Assembly (NCBI GenBank): GCA_018398815.1
Contig: CM031616.1
Location: 65,219,373-65,283,372 of the forward strand
Source: Conus ventricosus
Taxonomy: Eukaryota > Mollusca > Gastropoda > Neogastropoda > Conidae
DNA: 64,000 nt
Direction: 5' to 3'
The translations under genes and the position numbers were made by a program. The notes beneath the pieces are model-generated. The model was not told the DNA's origin. It was given only the letters and a program-made list of their open reading frames with translations, and ran no database searches. Positions 63,073 through 64,000 of the stretch are shown here, piece after piece. Each line of letters opens with the position of its first letter. The first letter of the stretch is position 1.

Positions 63073-63351
63073 ATGGCGCGGACGAAACGGACCAGATCGT
63101 TGTTGTTGCTGTGGTGGTGGTGGAGGAAGAAAAGAGGGAGCCTACGACGTTTCGCTGTTCATCCTATCAACAGATCGAGAGACATGTATGGAGAATATTG
63201 CCATCGGATGCCCCAACTGCGCAATCACTCGGAGAAGTTTCATCAGTACCTCAGAATGACACCTCATTCTTTTGATCATCTTCTGGAACACTGTGCACCT
63301 GATCTTCGAGAAAAGTCAACTAACTTCGGCATGTCTCTTGTCACTTTTGCT
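63073..63351 (+). CDS. Harbinger transposase (DDE_Tnp_4 type), first exon
   Basis: ATG at 63,073 (the longer open frame starts at 62,989 but within terminal repeats). A basic start is followed by RRFAVHPINRSRDMYGEYCH, then MPQLRNHSEKFHQYLRMTPH and SFDHLLEHCAPDLREKSTNF. This is the conserved N-terminal domain of Harbinger nucleases, before the catalytic DDE core. It ends at a likely donor (TTTGCT|GTAAGT at 63,352). The catalytic part is not in the window. Confidence 0.8.
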
Positions 63352-64000
63352 GTAAGTAAAGGTTCTGAGCCTCCAGCACTGATCAACTTCTCTTCGTCCA
63401 TGTTTGCAAGGGAGATAAATCATTGAGAAATCAGGAACGGAGTTCTTCCCCTTTCCCTTTCTGTCAACCTGGCAAACGGACGTTTTGCACGAAAGTCGAA
63501 ACGACGGTTGTAAATGCCGAGCCGGGCCTGCTTCACTATGGCCACCCACATCCATCATCGGTGACGCTACAGAGCAATTAAGCCAGGCAGGATCTTTTAC
63601 CCGGGCTGGCAAAAAAGACGGTGGTAAAAACCATGGCTCCGGTTTTTTACCACCGTCTTTTTTGCCAGCCCGGGTAAAAGATCCTGCCTGGCTTAATTGC
63701 TCTGTAGCGTCACCGATGACGGATGTGGGTGGCCATAGTGAAGCAGGCCTGGCCCGGCATTTACAACCCGTCGTTTCGACTTTCGTGCAAAACGTCCGTT
63801 TGCCAGGTTGACAGAAAGGGAAAGGAGAAGAACTCCGTTCCTGATTTCTCAATGACTTATCTCCCTTGCAAACATGGACGAAGAGAAGTTGATCAGTGCT
63901 GTGAGGTTCAGAACTTTATTTACAGCAAAAGTGACAAGAGACATGCCGAAGTTAGTTGACTTTTCTCGAAGATCAGGTGCACAGTGTTCCAGAAGATGAT
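63275..64000. repeat. Long near-perfect palindrome, arms ≥358 bp
   Basis: The left arm 63,275-63,632 reappears inverted at 63,641-64,000 around the 8-base centre ATGGCTCC. The arms include the end of the transposase exon, its donor, and an inner segment with GGCCATAGTGAAGCAGGC-like terminal sequence (about 63,515-63,540 and its mirror). A few 1-base differences exist. The palindrome may extend past the window end. Confidence 0.93.

Larger units (their letters stand above)
62913..64000 (+). mobile_element. PIF/Harbinger-type DNA transposon, left part
   Basis: Begins at 62,913 with GGCTGCGGCCATAGTAAACC after a TTA (the usual 3-base Harbinger target). A subterminal direct repeat (GGCCATAGTAAAC...GTTTTGACGGCCGTCTCT) occurs at about 62,919-62,972 and 62,992-63,044. 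A transposase exon follows. The right end is beyond the window, and the last 0.7 kb is an inverted repeat. Confidence 0.72.

Overview
The window reads as animal nuclear DNA, most likely from a marine mollusc. That guess rests on a spliced, clearly metazoan cilium gene, abundant tRNA-derived SINEs, long CA/GT arrays, and a mix of Polinton, Tc1, Harbinger, LINE and Gypsy-type elements. The species is an inference. There is one confidently recognised host gene; almost everything else is mobile DNA.

Layout. (1) 1 to about 14.0 kb is AT-rich and is a heavily decayed Polinton/Maverick-type (adintovirus-like) element. It has relics of a major capsid protein and DNA polymerase B on the plus strand, a retroviral-type integrase on the minus strand, and several short flanking genes, two of them still open. 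(2) 14.3-15.45 kb is the 3' end of a LINE. (3) 15.5-18.3 kb is non-coding and includes the likely 3' UTR of the host gene. (4) 18.3-45.1 kb on the minus strand is DNAAF1 (dynein axonemal assembly factor 1, LRRC50). I could place 14 coding exons with matching splice phases and one probable 1-base error. A probable non-coding first exon lies at 58.40-58.47 kb. (5) Its introns hold a young 4.26-kb LTR element (25.80-30.06 kb), a TA-flanked DNA transposon (34.45-35.52 kb), SINEs, two minisatellites and CA repeats. (6) The putative first intron holds a Tc1 transposon (46.51-48.14 kb) and a second, 8-kb LTR element with 2.1-kb LTRs (49.37-57.41 kb) and the gene order PR-IN-RNase H. (7) About 58.4-58.6 kb looks like a divergent promoter between DNAAF1 and an unidentified plus-strand gene. 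(8) The right end has LINE 3' ends and a PIF/Harbinger transposase exon that runs into a long inverted repeat reaching the window edge.

The most striking feature is inside the LTR element at 25.8-30.1 kb. Between a gag-like start and a pol-like tail it carries an intronless copy of much of the host transcription factor YY1: the acidic N-terminus, the REPO region, zinc finger 1 and a damaged finger 2, with fingers 3 and 4 absent. The two LTRs are almost identical, so the insertion is recent. This looks like transduction of a host chromatin regulator by a retrotransposon. A second candidate for gene capture is the TA-flanked element at 34.45 kb, which contains what looks like a first exon with its own splice donor.

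Caution: many differences between related copies are single-base indels in homopolymers, so some frameshifts may be sequencing or assembly errors rather than biology.
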